A DNA stretch of 64,000 nucleotides from Limnomonas spitsbergensis (Eukaryota > Chlorophyta > Chlorophyceae > Chlamydomonadales): the NCBI GenBank assembly GCA_037349105.1, contig JAYJMM010000089.1, forward strand, positions 682,001 through 746,000, written 5' to 3'. This document shows positions 42,829-56,000 of the stretch, piece by piece (the first letter of the stretch is position 1; the number at the start of each line of letters is the position of its first letter). The notes below the pieces were generated by a model. It did not search any database. It was given only the letters and a program-made list of their open reading frames with translations, and was not told the origin of the DNA. The translations under genes and the position numbers were made by a program.

Positions 42829-42897
42829 GAAAGAAAGAAAGCTACGCCCCGTGGGGGGCGTGAGAGGTAAGGAAACAGCGCAGCCTGGGCCGTAAGG
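42828..42897 (+). repeat. Palindromic short repeat C, best copy
   Basis: GAAAGAAAGAAAGCTACGCC, CCGTGGGGGGCGTGAGAGGT and AAGGAAACAGCGCAGCCTGG in order. The family has an A/G-rich end, a GC palindrome (ACGCCCC ... GGGGCGT), a GGAAACAGCGCAGCCTGGGCC block and, in full copies, a GCCACATCCGTGCCGTTAC end. It occurs at least nine times in this window in both orientations. Confidence 0.9.
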
Positions 42898-43179
42898 TAT
42901 CTGGCCATTCCTACAATGTGCGAGTGCTGCTGTCGGCTGGAGCAAGGCTGAATAATGAGATCAAAAGGCATGCTTTCATGGCGGTCCACACTCCACACTT
43001 CACTGGATTCTGTTGAGCACGAGATGGGGTGGTACGGTCCATGCACCATGAGGTAAATAGGCAAACCGGCATGTCTGTCATGCCTTTCATGCCTTTTTGA
43101 AAGTCAGTACGTGCGCCGTTGGAGGTTATTCAACACAAGCTTGGAGGAAATGGATCGGCACCTAATTTTCAGCAAGCAC

Positions 43180-43375
43180 ACACACACACATGCACACATG
43201 CACAAATGCACGCTTGAGGCCCAACTTCTGGAACACAGACTGCTGGAGTAAATGCTGGAATATATGCTGGACTATGTGCTGGAATATATGCTAGAATATA
43301 TGCCGGAGTAAATGCTGGAATATGTGCTGGAATATATGCCGGATTAAATGCTGGAATATATGCACAGTTGATGCA
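43180..43375 (+). repeat. CA/CATGCA tract and TGCTGGAATATA minisatellite
   Basis: A CA-rich tract at 43180-43215 is followed at about 43247-43365 by about eight 15-16-bp units of ATGCTGGAATAT type. Confidence 0.88.
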
Positions 43376-43570
43376 GCAAGGCAGCCCTGCAATGCCTTCC
43401 GCTGTCGGCTGTCATGCTCAAACTGGCAGCATAGATCCAGGTGTGAGGAACAGCAGTCACGACAGGTTTGAGTGGAGTCTGTAAAGTGGTTGCAGTCTAG
43501 GGGGGCATATCACATTCCATGCATGGGGGAGGTAGTACAATACATCGAGTCCCCTTAAGAGAGCAGCCAG

Positions 43571-44112
43571 CGCAGCTTGTTTCTGCCGAAATCTCTTCGC
43601 AATAACCCCAAAGCTTTCTATAAGAAGGCGAGAGGCAGTGTGTGGGGAGAATTAGATCTGGCTGGAGTCCTACCTCGGGATTGGTACCTCTGGCGGGACA
43701 AATACGCTGACGACAGCAGTCGAGTGGAAGTAATGAACTTGCGTGCTTTTTACTCGAAGGCGGGTGGGTGTAGATTTCGCCCGCTTCTTGCTCGGTGGGT
43801 AGCTCTCTCGTCCATTCGGGAAGTCCGAGGATCCGGGTCGCTCGGTCCGATCGCCGGCCGTCCGTCGCACGCTGTCCAACAGTCCGATGTTCCGGTCGCT
43901 CGCCCGATCGGTCGGCCCATCCCAGATGGGCCGATCCCCAAAACGAGAAAGAAGCCGCTCATAATTTGGCTTTCGAGGATGGACTCTCAGCCTGGCTTTC
44001 AGCTTTCCTCACAGCCAGCCAGTGCTATGAACAGGGTTTATAATGGAGGATTGGAGGCTGCAGGAGTGCATGACTGCGACAGTTCTGGATCAGGGTTTCG
44101 GGTTTCGGGTTC
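43571..44112 (+). other. Open stretch, possible retroelement fragment
   Basis: The first 70 codons read as ordinary protein (SLRNNPKAFYKKARGSVWG, then LPRDWYLWRDKYADDSSRVE and NLRAFYSKAGG). The rest is TCGGTCCG-rich low-complexity sequence. An internal repeat RAFYSKAGG/KAFYKKARG is visible. The NPKAFYKK segment vaguely resembles the linker before LINE reverse transcriptases, but I do not regard it as identified. Confidence 0.25.
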
Positions 44113-44211
44113 ATAGTGTCAGGGTTTCGAGTTCAGGGTTCTAACGTTTCAGGACATGGATTATGCATGGTCAGCTTAGCACTGAAACGCTCATGCATGT
44201 TCCACTGATAT

Positions 44212-44440
44212 GTTAAGGACGGTGCATACCCGCTGGGACCTGCTGAACGCTCAGCCACGTGGGACTGGTAGGGAATGACTGGCCTCAATTCCAGCTACCT
44301 TACACTGCCAGGAGTCCAGGACTATGGTGCAGCCATGTCACCCTCCTATTTGAAGGGGTAGGAACATGAAACCTGGCTATCTAAGTGGGGGGGATGGAGA
44401 GCAGATCGTGCGGTAGCTTAGATCCCTCAACCTTTCTTTT
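44212..44440. repeat. Dispersed LTR-like repeat B, copy 2
   Basis: GGTGCATACCCGCTGGGACC through CAATTCCAGCTACC and ATGGTGCAGCCATG matches copy 1 at 10735-10985. It stands alone, with no recognisable coding element next to it on the left. Confidence 0.65.
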
Positions 44441-44475
44441 GCTAGGACTTTACAGGGTGTGATGCATTCATGCAA

Positions 44476-46325
44476 GTCAATGACGTTACACCTCTGGGCC
44501 CTGCTGAAATAGGCTCGGCCACGTGGGCGCCTAACTAAAAATAGTTGGGAGGAAAGATGGAAACAACACAAGGGGGCAGGACAAAAGAAAGGAGGAAAAA
44601 GTGGGAAAGAAAGAGAAGAACACAAAGGAAAGAAATACCCCCCCTAAAAGGGAAAGGCAGCCCGAAGTACCCTTGCCCCTTTCAAGCCTATTCCCCAAGA
44701 AGGCAAAGAAAAGCAACAAAACTAGGCCTCAACAATGCGTACGACGTTGTCAACAAAACTTAGAACCTCCCATCCAAGCCTGCCCTGGTACAACTGTTGA
44801 AAGTCTGTGGCGCCCTCAGGGGAGCCTGCCCAACCTCTCTCCCTAAGCCTCTCCTTCACGCTAGGGCACTGGAAGCAGACATGTAGCGCATCCTCCATAT
44901 GCTCGCCATCTCCCCTTGCCCAACACCGTTGGGAGCACCGTCCATCACGCTGCTAACCGCTGCGCCGTCCTCGAGTGTCAGCCGTGCTGACGGTGCCGAG
45001 CCGCAGCCTTAAGCTCATGCACACGCAAGCACACTCCCTTCGACTGGTGCGGCCCCTGGCCTGAGCCAGCACGGCGCCCGCCGTAGACTGAAACCAGGTA
45101 CGGTAGACCGCCGTAGACCTGTGTTCAGTGGCTGGATCTTTGGGGTCCCCTCTGCCAGCTGCATCCAGCTGCGCCCGCTCGTATGCTGTATTAACTAGCG
45201 CTAGCACCTCCAGGACAGATAGCGGCTGCATGTCAGTCGCTGTCTGACGCAGTTTGGGGACGGCTGATCCCAGCTCCAGCTCCTCCAAAGCACCTAGCAA
45301 TTCCCAGCACAAATTGCGCCCTCCGGTGCCCTGTCTGACAGCGAGCTCCATGTCGGCCGCCATGGCTGCGGCCATGAGTGGGCTGTCTTGCTGTGCTGAT
45401 GGTGCGACTGAGGCGTTGTAGAAGCGAAGTACATGCTGCCTCCAACTTTGCTGTAACGGCTGGATCATGCTCCCTCATGAACCCCCAACTGGCAGCAGAC
45501 GGAGGTAGCCCTGCAGCATGTCGCAGATGCTGGAGGAAGCTGGACTGCATCTTGCTCTTGAGGCAATGCCGCGGCCTGAGGTGATCGGTGGCCCACACCA
45601 CATCACCGTAGTTGGCCGCAGGCGCTGCATAGACAGACGCCAACCGGATGCGTGTAGGCAGATGATGCCTGAGGCGCACCTTGGCGGCCATGCGGCGGCC
45701 ACGCTCCAACACGGCAGGCAAAGGCCCCTCTCTTCCTTGCATGGCCTTCCTCATGCTGCCGCTCTCGTGCTGGATGATGCCCAATCACTTGAATCCTGTC
45801 GGGGCCGTACACGCAAGTATGGGCTGATTGCCGGCGCTGCGCTGCTAAGCGGCTGCCAAACTCCAGTATCTCTGTCTTGCTGACCTTGACCTGGAACTGA
45901 CTGTTTGACCGCCGCATATTCATGCATGGCATCTAGCATCTTCTGCAGCCCTGTCGGGCTGCTGGCTAGCAGGGAGAGATCATCAGCATATAAGAGGCAC
46001 CTGAGTCTTCGCCCCGCCCCCAGCAGAATGCCCTCTGCCGGGCACTGGGCTGCGATCTTGCCCGGCAGATCGCTGATATAGAGGCTGAAGAGGAGGGGGC
46101 TGAGTGGGCAGCCCTGCTTGATACCCTGGGTGCAAGGCACAGGGCCAGTGCTTTTATGGCCGTCTGTGAGCGTGTAGACTGCACCTTTGTAGAGCGCTCG
46201 CACAGCGCGTAACAGGCCTGAAGGCATGTGAAGCCGCTCAGACAGGTGCTACCATAGCTTCTCCTGTGGCACACAGTCATAGGCCTTGGTGAAATCCACA
46301 AGTATGCCACCAACGTCATACCACT
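44476..46325 (-). pseudogene. LINE reverse transcriptase, 5'-truncated copy 2
   Basis: On the - strand the element enters in the middle of the RT domain (LVDFTKAYD near 46300). It continues through IKQGCPLSPLLFSLYISDLP (46125) and YADDLSLLASS (about 45985) to a C-terminal Cys/His motif near 44940-44870 (RCSQRCW ... GEHMEDALHVCFQCP), typical of LINE ORF2 ends. It finishes with the family 3' terminus (GCCCACGTGGCCGAGC ... GGTGTAACGTCATTGAC) at 44476. It lacks the endonuclease and the first RT motifs, has a TAG where copy 1 encodes LWRHL, and changes frame downstream of YADD. The RT block is clearly the same family as copy 1. No target-site duplication was found. Confidence 0.9.
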
Positions 46326-47022
46326 GGACCATTTGCCTCGACTGATGTGTTTCACACTATTCACACCTGTATTCCCATGCAGTCATTGCACAGCTTTCAA
46401 TTGTGAGCAGATGCTGTCCAGGAACTTCTAAAGGTCTTCCTGGAAAATGCTTGCCGACACGTGAATGCAATCTTCACACAACCCTGACGACTGCAGGGGC
46501 GCTGGACTGCTGGAGCCTTCAGTCTCCTCTAGAGTATGGAACAGTTTCCTCTCTTGACCTCTTCCAAAGAGAGCCATGCACATTGTACGTAGAGGGAGTT
46601 ATTTGTGTGTAACTGCATGTTTCCCTCCGTCCATGATTTCTGCTTGCCAGCAATATTTTGCCAGGGTTCTGTCTGGAGAGAATGGAAGATGACGTTAGAG
46701 GACGTGGCTTTCATTTAAGCATGCCCCTTTGTTAGAGAGAAAGAAAGAAAGTACCCCTGCATGGCTTGAAGAATATTGCACGAGGAAACCTACTGACATC
46801 CTGAATCAGATCTATTCGCCCCGGAACCAGAAATCCTGACGAACTTCGAGCGTCAAATATCCGTCACAGGATCATTGGTCCCGATCCTGATCATTCCGGT
46901 GTACGGCATTTGAAATGTCGAATTCCACAAGTCACGCCCAGACGTTGTCTTTATATCCTTCTTTCAGCACCTGTGACGCTTTCAAAGTATAATATCAGCA
47001 ACACGCACATATCTGAACAAAC
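46326..47022 (+). promoter_or_regulatory. Upstream region of aldose 1-epimerase gene
   Basis: Non-coding stretch between the truncated LINE and the start codon at 47023. It should include the promoter and 5' UTR, but no TATA box or transcription start can be assigned with confidence. A TATAATATC at 46989 is only about 30 bases from the ATG and is probably transcribed. Confidence 0.35.
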
Positions 47023-50000
47023 ATGACGCGCCATGCGGGTGCCATCGTGATCGCTGTCGCGGCCACGGCCGGTGTCGGTCTCCTTGCAGCAGCAGCAACT
47101 GTGGGCACCGTGCTGATAGTGCGCAGGAGGCGAGAAGCGTCAGATTTTGGAGGCGCTGGACCCTCATCGCTGCCTGGGATGCGGGTGCTGCAGTCCATGG
47201 TGTCGCGCAAGTCACAGACGTGGTGGGAGACATTGCCCACATTCACGCTTAAGAACAGCAAGGTTGGTGTGGATCAGGATAGCAAGCAATTATTGTGTAT
47301 GTGTTGATGCTGCTGGCAAGGCTGTGCGGGATCGACCGATGAGGGCGGGGTGTATTTCCAGGCAATGATGTTTTCTCTCATCTGGAAGGGAACTGGGTAC
47401 CACGACTGACATGTTACAGCAGTGAGGGCATATCAATGTGCTCCTGCGAGGGGGACAGACTAAAGGATGACACGAAATCCCAACCACTAGAAAATTCAAC
47501 CGATCCGGCAATCCCTCCCCCCTCGCTCTCGCCAGCCAGAATCCACCCTATGCTGTGCTTCCTCCCCCCTCTCTGGGCGAAAAGATGGAACTTCGAACGG
47601 CCGATGCTCTGATGGCGGTCAGGGTGCGAGGAGACGGGCGATATCGATTCGTCTTCGTCCACTGTCACAAGATGAGCTCGTCCGGATGGTTCGAACGAAG
47701 TTTAGTTCTCGGACCTTGAACATTCGGAGCATGAAGAGGCGCAGGCGCTCGGTTAGATAATGTTTCAATGATCACGGGCGTCAGATATCTGAAGAGTGAG
47801 GGGGAGGATCAGGCAACCCCATCTGCCAGGGATCGCTGCAGTGAAACCCTGTCCTTTTGACCATTTGCGCTCTACACCCATCTTTGCTTGCCAGAGTCTC
47901 TACTCCATTTTCGTGGGAGACGCATGCATCCCAAATGCTGAGAGCTATCTGTCTGCTAAGCAATGCCTGCTCTGCCCTTCACCCCATGCACAAGGACCGT
48001 ATTGTGCCTCCCCATGCAATTAATAAATAAAGAAAACGACGTTCCACCAGGGCGTGTGGTTTAAGAAAACAGAGCGGCATGGGCCGAGGCCGGTCCGATC
48101 CGTTACTATACCCCATGCACTAACCCTGCGCACCCAATGTACAGACCCTGCCCCAATGTCCTGACCATGCATCACCCAACTCCCCATGCATAACCCCATG
48201 CGCACCCAATGTATTGACCATGCATCACCCAACTCCCCATGCATAACCCCATGCGCACCCAATGTCCTGACCATGCATCACCCAACTCCCCATGCATAAC
48301 CCCATGCGCACCCAATGTACTGACCATGCATCACCCAACGGCCCATGCATAACCCCATGCGCACCCAATGTACTGACCATGCATCACCCAACTCCCCATG
48401 CATAACCCAACTGGACGAGATATCACAGTCTGCTCAGCGATGCCTGCTCAGGCCACCCGATGCACTGAACTGATGCACTCTCCACCACTCTGCTATTCCA
48501 TGCCCGACCCGCATGGAATAGCGGAATGGTGGAGAGGAAAGGGAATGAGGAGAGAGGGACGGGGGGAGAGCACCTCGTCTGGATGTTGGAGAGGAAAGGG
48601 AATGAGGAAAGGAGAGGGTGGGAGGGAAGGGGGGCAACGGTGTGAGGAGAGGGGACCGGCTCGATGGGGGCAGAGGGAACTCTGTGCCCGCAGGATCTTG
48701 CGCTTTTGCACTCTTGCCTCTCGCATTAATAATTTTCACATGCTTGCATCTGCACTACGTCGTGTGCGCACACGTCGCATTGCATACTCCAACCCGCCCT
48801 CATGTGAGGGCGACCATGGGGTACCTGGAGGCATTTTCGCCTTTTTTGTCTTGGGGCCCAGGGAGATGGCCGCAGGTCTCATACGGTTTGAAGTCCTTGA
48901 AATAAAAGCGCAAGAACGGCAATGCCACACAACTTCCGTCCCCGCATGCGTTTGCAGGGCATCAGTGTTTCTTTTAGTGAGTGGTTTACCACTATCAGCT
49001 ACAGTTCAGCTACACTGTGGCCCCCAGCCAAACGCCCCTGGTGCGGCCAGCCCTGCTGCTTGGGCGACCGGGGTTTAGTGTGAATCAGCCCAGGGGTGGC
49101 CGCTTGGCGGCCCAGCAATGGTCGTCCCTTACCTACTAAAATAAACACTGCAGGGCATGGAGGTTGTGATCAGCGCCTTGGGGGCCGTCATTCTGAAGAT
49201 GAGCGTTCCAGACGCCAAGGGCCGCAAGGCCGACGTGGTCCTCGGCTATGACGAGGTTGAGAACTACATGGTGAGCTGCTGCATGAAGCATGGGGCATGG
49301 GGCATGATGCATGGGGCATGAAGCATGGCGCTGCCCAGGGAATCATGCATGGGGCACCACGAGTGCTGTTACGCATGATCAGCCACTTGGAGTGTTTGTT
49401 GCGCGCTTGTGGGACTTCATGGAGTGCTTGCATGCATGGAGTACCGCATGGAGTGCTTGCACGTATGGGGCACCGCATGGAGTGCTTGCATGCATGGAGT
49501 ACCGCATGGAGTGCTTGCATGCATGGAGTACCGCATGGACTGCTTGCATGCATGGTGCACGGCATGGAGTGCTTGCATGCATGGGGGCATGGGGTGCCGC
49601 ATGGAATGCTTGCATGCATGGGGCACGGCATAGAGTGCTTGCATGCATGGGGCACCGCATGGAATGCATGCATGCATGCATGGGGCACCGCATGGAATGC
49701 TTGCATGCATGGGGCACCGCATTGAGTGCTTGCATGCATAGGGCAGGGCATGGAGTGCTTGCATGCATGGGGAACCACATGGGGTGCTTGTATGCCTGTT
49801 ATGGTCTTCATGCAGCAAACTCCTTGCATGCCATGTGACTTGGATGCGATGCGGTGTGGCGCATGGCCACATGACGCATGGCTGCATGTTGGCTGAGCGG
49901 AGTGCTCTGTGCAAGAGCAACAAAGTAACATATGGGCCCTAGCATGGGGGACGTTTTCAACTCAGAACACGTGTCCCTGGCTGACTGCGGGTACTTCAAC

Positions 50001-53000
50001 GCTATGGTTGTCGCTGCTGTCCTCTCATTTGCTCCTTATCATAGTCACACTCACACTTCATTCTTTTTAGCTTTTTTCTTATCACTGTTGGAACTTTTCA
50101 CTTTGATCCCAGAAAGCAGACCCATGCAACTACTTCGGGGCGATTGTCGGACGCTGCGCGAACCGCATCGCAAATGCAAAGTTCTCCATTGACGACCAGG
50201 AGCACACGCTGCATGCAAACAACGGTGTCAACGCCCTGCATGGTGCGGGGTGCATGGGGTGCAATCTAAGAGCGGTGTCAATGCTCTGCATGGTGCGGGG
50301 TGCATGGGGTGGTGGGAGGCATGCGTGATAGATGAAAAGGGCTTGACCGAGCAATGATTTGTCAGAAGTGGCCAATGGTTTGTTATAAATGACCGCTCCC
50401 CTCCCCCTAAATCGTGCGAGCAGGTGGTCCCCTGGGTCTGCACAAGCGACGATGGGAGGCCTCCGCGATTGATGAGGAGGACTTCACCGGTGTGCACCTG
50501 ACATACGAGAGCCCCAACGGGGAGGAGGTGCGCACCTTAGATCTCTAGATCTGGGCTTAGATCCTCGAGTGGTGCGCTTAGATTTCCAAGTGGTGTGTCA
50601 CCAACGAGATCCCCAACGGGGAGGAGGTGTGTATTGTAGATATATAGACAACATGGCGCAACAATAATCTTATATCCTAGATCTTAGATCTTAGATCTGG
50701 GCATGCTTTCTCTTCTAGGGAGATTGATGAGGAGGACTTCACCGGTGTGCACCTGACGTATGGGAGTCCCAACGGGGAGGAGGTGCGCATCGCAGATCAA
50801 TATATCTGGGCATAGATCTTTGATCGTGTATATATTTAGATCTCAGATCATAGATTAGTGATCATACATCAGGAAAGGAAGTATTATGTAGGGTTCTCAG
50901 TGCTAGTTAAATGATGATTGATGATGAGGACTTCACCAGTGGGCCCTCCACCTGCGAAAATACCTTAAGAGGTACGATGTACAACACCAACCTCAGATCT
51001 TAGATCTGGGCATGCTCTCTCCTCTAGGGTTCAGGATCTAGTGGGATTTATGAGAAGGGATTCACAGGCGGGTACTTCACCTATGAAGGCCCGAATGAGG
51101 TACGATGTACGACACCAATCTCAGATCTTAGATCTGGGCATGCTGTTACCTCTAGGGTTCAGGATCTAGGGGGATTGATGAGGAGGGATTCACAGGCGGG
51201 TACTTTTGTGAGCACCCTCTGGTAACCCTGCCTACCTGACACACACGCCTCGTCTCTCTGGATCTCCCCACCCCATGGGTTACCCACCCGGGGACGTGTC
51301 CGTCATTTACAAACATATGCTATTTTCAATAAGTGCACTCCCACCTCACCTCTCTTGCAACCTGATGTCTCTCTGCTCCTCTTTTCCCACTAGGTGTCCC
51401 TCCCGGGGAGGTGTTTTCATCCGTCACTAACGAGCTGGCCAAGGGCAGCAATGAGTTCTCCACCCTCCAAACTGATGTCGTTTTCTACAAGCGCACTCCC
51501 CCCCCCCCCCACTTACAACCCCACGTCTCTGCCTGCGTCCCTCCTCACCCCCCCTCTCTGCACCTCCCCACATCTCTGCCCACGTCTCTGCCTGCGTCCC
51601 TCCTCACCCCCCCTCTCTGCACCTCCCCACATCTCTGCCCACGTCTCTGCCTGCGTCCCTCCTCACCCCCCCTCTCTGCACCTCCCCACATCTCTGCCCA
51701 CGTCTCTGCCCCTCCCCCCTCTCTCAGGGTTACCCCGGGGAGTTGTTTGTGTCGGTCATTTACAAGCTGGCCAAGGGCAGCAATGAGTTCACCACCCTCA
51801 TCACAGCAACCACTGACCAGGCTACACCTGGTATGTAGGGTTGAGGTTTGAGGATTAGGATGGAGGGTCAGGATTTAGGGCCAGGAGGGAGAATTAGGGT
51901 TAAGGACAGCAACCACAGACCAGGCTACACCAGGTAGGGGGGCTTAGGTTGTGGGATCAGGGTGAGGGTGAAGGGACAGGGTTGAGGATCGGGGAATAGC
52001 CGTATAGGGTGAAGGGATAGGGTTGAGGATCAGGGTAAGGGTGAAGGGATAGGGTTGAGGATCAGGGTGAGGGCGAGAGGATAGGGTGGAGGAACGGGGT
52101 AAAGGCGAAGGGACAGGGTTGAGGATCAGGGTAAGGGCGAAGGGATAGGGTTGAGGATCAGGGTAAGGGTGAAGGGATAGGGTGGAGGAACGGGGTAAGG
52201 GCAAAGGGATAGGGTTGAGGATCAGGGTAAGGGCAAAGGGATAGGGTTGAGGATCAGGGTAGGGGCGAGAGGATAGGGTGGAGGATCAGGGTAAGGGTGA
52301 AGGGATAGGGTTGAGGATCAGGGTAAGGGCGAAGGGATATGGTTGAGGACCAGGGTAAGAGCGAAGGGATAGGGTTGAGGATCGGGGTAAGGGTGAAGGG
52401 ATAGGTAGGAGGACCAGGGTAAGGGTGAAGGGATAGGGGTGAGGATCAGGGTAAGGGCGAAGGGATAGGGTGGAGGATCAGGGTAAGGGCGAAGGGATAA
52501 GGTGGAGGATCAGGGTAAGGGCGAAGGGATATTGTTGAGGATCAGGGTAAGGGTGAAGGGATAGGGTTGAGGATCAGGGTAAGGGCGAAGGGATGGGGTT
52601 GAGGAACAGGGTAAGGGTGAAGGGATAGGGTTGAGGATCAGGGTAAGGGCGAAGGGATAGGGTTGAGGATCAGGGTAAGGGCGAAGGGATAGGGTTGAGG
52701 ATCAGGGTAAGGGTGAAGGGATAGGGTTGAGGATCAGGGTAAGGGCGAAGGGATAGGGTGGAGGATCAGGGTAAGGGCGAAGGGATAGGGTGGAGGATCA
52801 GGGTAAGGGCGAAGGGATAGGGTGGAGGATCAGGGTAAGGGCGAAGGGATAGGGTGGAGGATCAGGGTAAGGGCGAAGGGATAGGGTGGAGGATCAGGGT
52901 AAGGGCGAAGGGATAAGGTGGAGGATCAGGGTAAGGGCGAAGGGATAGTGTTGAGGATCAGGGTAAGGTTGAAGGGATAGGGTTGAGGATCAGGGTAAGG

Positions 53001-56000
53001 GCGAAGGGATGGGGTTGAGGAACAGGGTAAGGGTGAAGGGATAGGGTTGAGGATCAGGGTAAGGGTGAAGGGATAGGGTTGAGGATCAGGGTAAGGGCCA
53101 AGGGATAGGGTTGACGATCAGGGTAAGGGTGAAGGGATAGGGTTGAGGATCAGGGTAAGGGTGAAGGGATAGGGTTGAGGATCAGGGTTATGGCCAAGGG
53201 ACAGGGTTGAGGATCAGGGTAAGGGTGAAGGGATAGGGTCGAGGATCAGGGTAAAGGGCCAAGGGATAGGGTTGAGGATCGGGGTTCAGGTGAAGGATCG
53301 GGGCCAAGAGGCAGAATTAAGGCACAGGATGTTTAGATCCCCACCCCCCTCTCTGCTCCATGCGCCTTTCAGTCAATATTGTGCAACACTCGTACTTCAA
53401 CCTGGCCGGCCACTCCAGCGGTACCATCCTCAACCATCAGCTCACTTTGCACAGCGCAGACCACTACACACCCGTCGATGAAAATCAGGTAGCTGAGGGG
53501 TAGCTTTGGTGTAGCTATGGTGTAGCTGAGTGTTAGCTGGGGTGCAGCTGAGAGTAAGCCGAATAGTGTGGCTGGACGCTAGTGGCAACCCTCAAGCATC
53601 AGCCCACCTTAAAACACAGCATGGACCACAAATAAACACATGTCTTTGCCAATCAGATAGCTGAAGGTTAGCTGAGAGGTAGCGGTGTGGTAGCTGTATG
53701 GTAGCTGCTGGGTACCTGAAGGGTAGCTGAGGGGTAGCCAATGAGTGGAGGTGGCGGCGCTCCTCCTCTACGGAACGATGTTGTCCATGCTTTTCGAGAC
53801 GTCTCGTTGCCTTTATACCCACTACTTCCCACACCTTTCACACATCCCCACGTCTGTCCATTGATCCACATTCCTGTCGCCCACACTTTCTCACACATAT
53901 TATCCCTGACCCTCAGATACCTATCGGCATGGTGCTGCCTGTCAAGGTCACCCCGTTCCATTTCCTTCCCTCCTTGTTCATACCGTTCCACACATGTTCT
54001 TACCAAACCACCCTTGCCTTCAGATCCCCACTGGGAAACTTCTGCCTGTCATGGTCACCCCGTCCCACCTCTCTCACCTTCCCTCACATGTACATACCTT
54101 CCCACACTTTTTCCAGATCTCCGGGAAGCAGCTGCCCGACAAGGGCACTCCGTTCCACTTCCTTCCCATACCCTCTCACACATGTTCATACCGTTCCACA
54201 CTTGTTTCCAGATCTCCGGGAAGCTTGTGCCCGAGCAGGGCACTCGGTCTTCCTCTCTCCCACACCTTCCCACACATGTTCATATCTTTCCACACTTGTC
54301 TCCAGATCTCCACCGGGAAGCTTCTGTCTGTCAAGGGCACTCCGTTCCACTTCCTTCCCTCACCTGTTTAAACCGTTCCGCACAGGTTCATACACTTCCA
54401 CACTTGCCTCCACATCCCCACCGGGAAGCTTCTGCCTGTCGAGGGCATTCTGTTCCACCTCCTTCCCACATCCTCCCACACATGTTCATACTTTCCACAC
54501 TTGCCTCCAGATCCCCACCGGGAAGCTTTTACCTGTCAAGGGCACTCCGTTTGACTTCCTGTAGCCGCACTATCTCACATGTTCATACCTTTCCACACTT
54601 GCCTCCAGATCCCCACAGGGAAGCTTCTGCCTGTCAAGGGCACTCCGTTTGACTTCTTGGAGCCACACTCTATTGGCGAGCGTATCGCGCAAGTGGAGGG
54701 CGGGTATGACCACAACTACGTCCTTTTCGGAATGGGGCCTCAGGTACGAAAAACGACCATGCCCATTGGGATTCAGGAAGTTGTGTGTGTGTGTGTGCAC
54801 GAGTGTGTGTGTCAGCGAGCGTATTGTGCGAGTGGAGGGCAGGTATGACTACAACTATGTCCTATTTGGAATGGGGCCTCAGATGCACAAAACGATCATG
54901 CCCATTGGGATTCAGGAAGTTGTGTGCATGTGTGTGTGTGTGTCAGCGAGCGTATCGCGCGAGTGGATGGCGGGTATGACTACAAGTATGTCATTTTCGG
55001 AATGGGGCCTCAGGTACAAAACATGCGGTGTATAAATATTGGTTTGTCCAGGGACAGGGGATTCAGGAAGTTGTGCTATGTGTGTGCGTGTGTGTAAATG
55101 TCAGTCAGCGTATTGTGCTAGTGGAGGGCGGGTTGGACCACAACGATGTCCTTTTTGATATGGGGCCTCAAGTACAAGAATGTGGGGTACCAAAATACAC
55201 ATACTGGTATTCCCATGAGGGTACAGGAAATCCAGGAAATACTGGTCTTCCCATGAGGGTACAGGAAATCCAGGGAATACTGGTATTCCCATGAGGGTAC
55301 AGGAAATCCAGGAAATACTGGTCTTTCCATGAGGGTACAGGAAATCCAGGAAATACTGGTCTTCCCATGAGGGTACAGGAAATCCAGGAAATACTGGTCT
55401 TCCCATGAGGGTACAGGAAATCCAGGAAATACTGGTCTTCCCATGAGGGTACAGGAAATCCAGGAAATACTGGTCTTCCCATGAGGGTACAGGAAATCCA
55501 GGAAATACTGGTCTTCCCATGAGGGTACAGGAAATCCAGGAAATACTGGTCTTCCCATGAGGGTACAGGAAATCCAGGAAATACTGGTATTCCCATGAGG
55601 GTACAGGAAATCCAGGAAATACTGGTCTTCCCATGAGGGTACAGGAAATCCAGGAAATACTGGTCTTCCCATGAGGGTACAGGAAATCCAGGAAATACTG
55701 GTATTCCCATGAGGGTACAGGAAATCCAGGAAATACTGGTCTTCCCATGAGGGTACAGGAAATCCAGGGAATACTGGTCTTCCCATGAGGGTACAGGACA
55801 TCCAGGAAATACTGGTCTTTCCATGAGGGTACAGGACATCCAGGATCAAGGATGGGTGCGACCACAACTGCATCGTGCAGACAAGGCGAATAATTGAATA
55901 CTGTCCCACTCGACCTGCTAAACCCGGTGTGGAAATAAATCGAAACCGCAAGCCGCCATAATTAATTTTGATGTGTCTTCTTTCTCACGGCAGCGGCGCG

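Noticed and set aside
44461..46340. Target-site duplication around LINE copy 2
   Set aside because: The flanks (GATGCATTCATGCAA on one side, several candidates on the other) share no convincing exact repeat.
55101..55951. Three - strand frames of 223-277 codons with [17 protein letters not shown] repeats
   Set aside because: They are by-products of the 38-bp minisatellite in epimerase intron 7, antisense to a confirmed gene.
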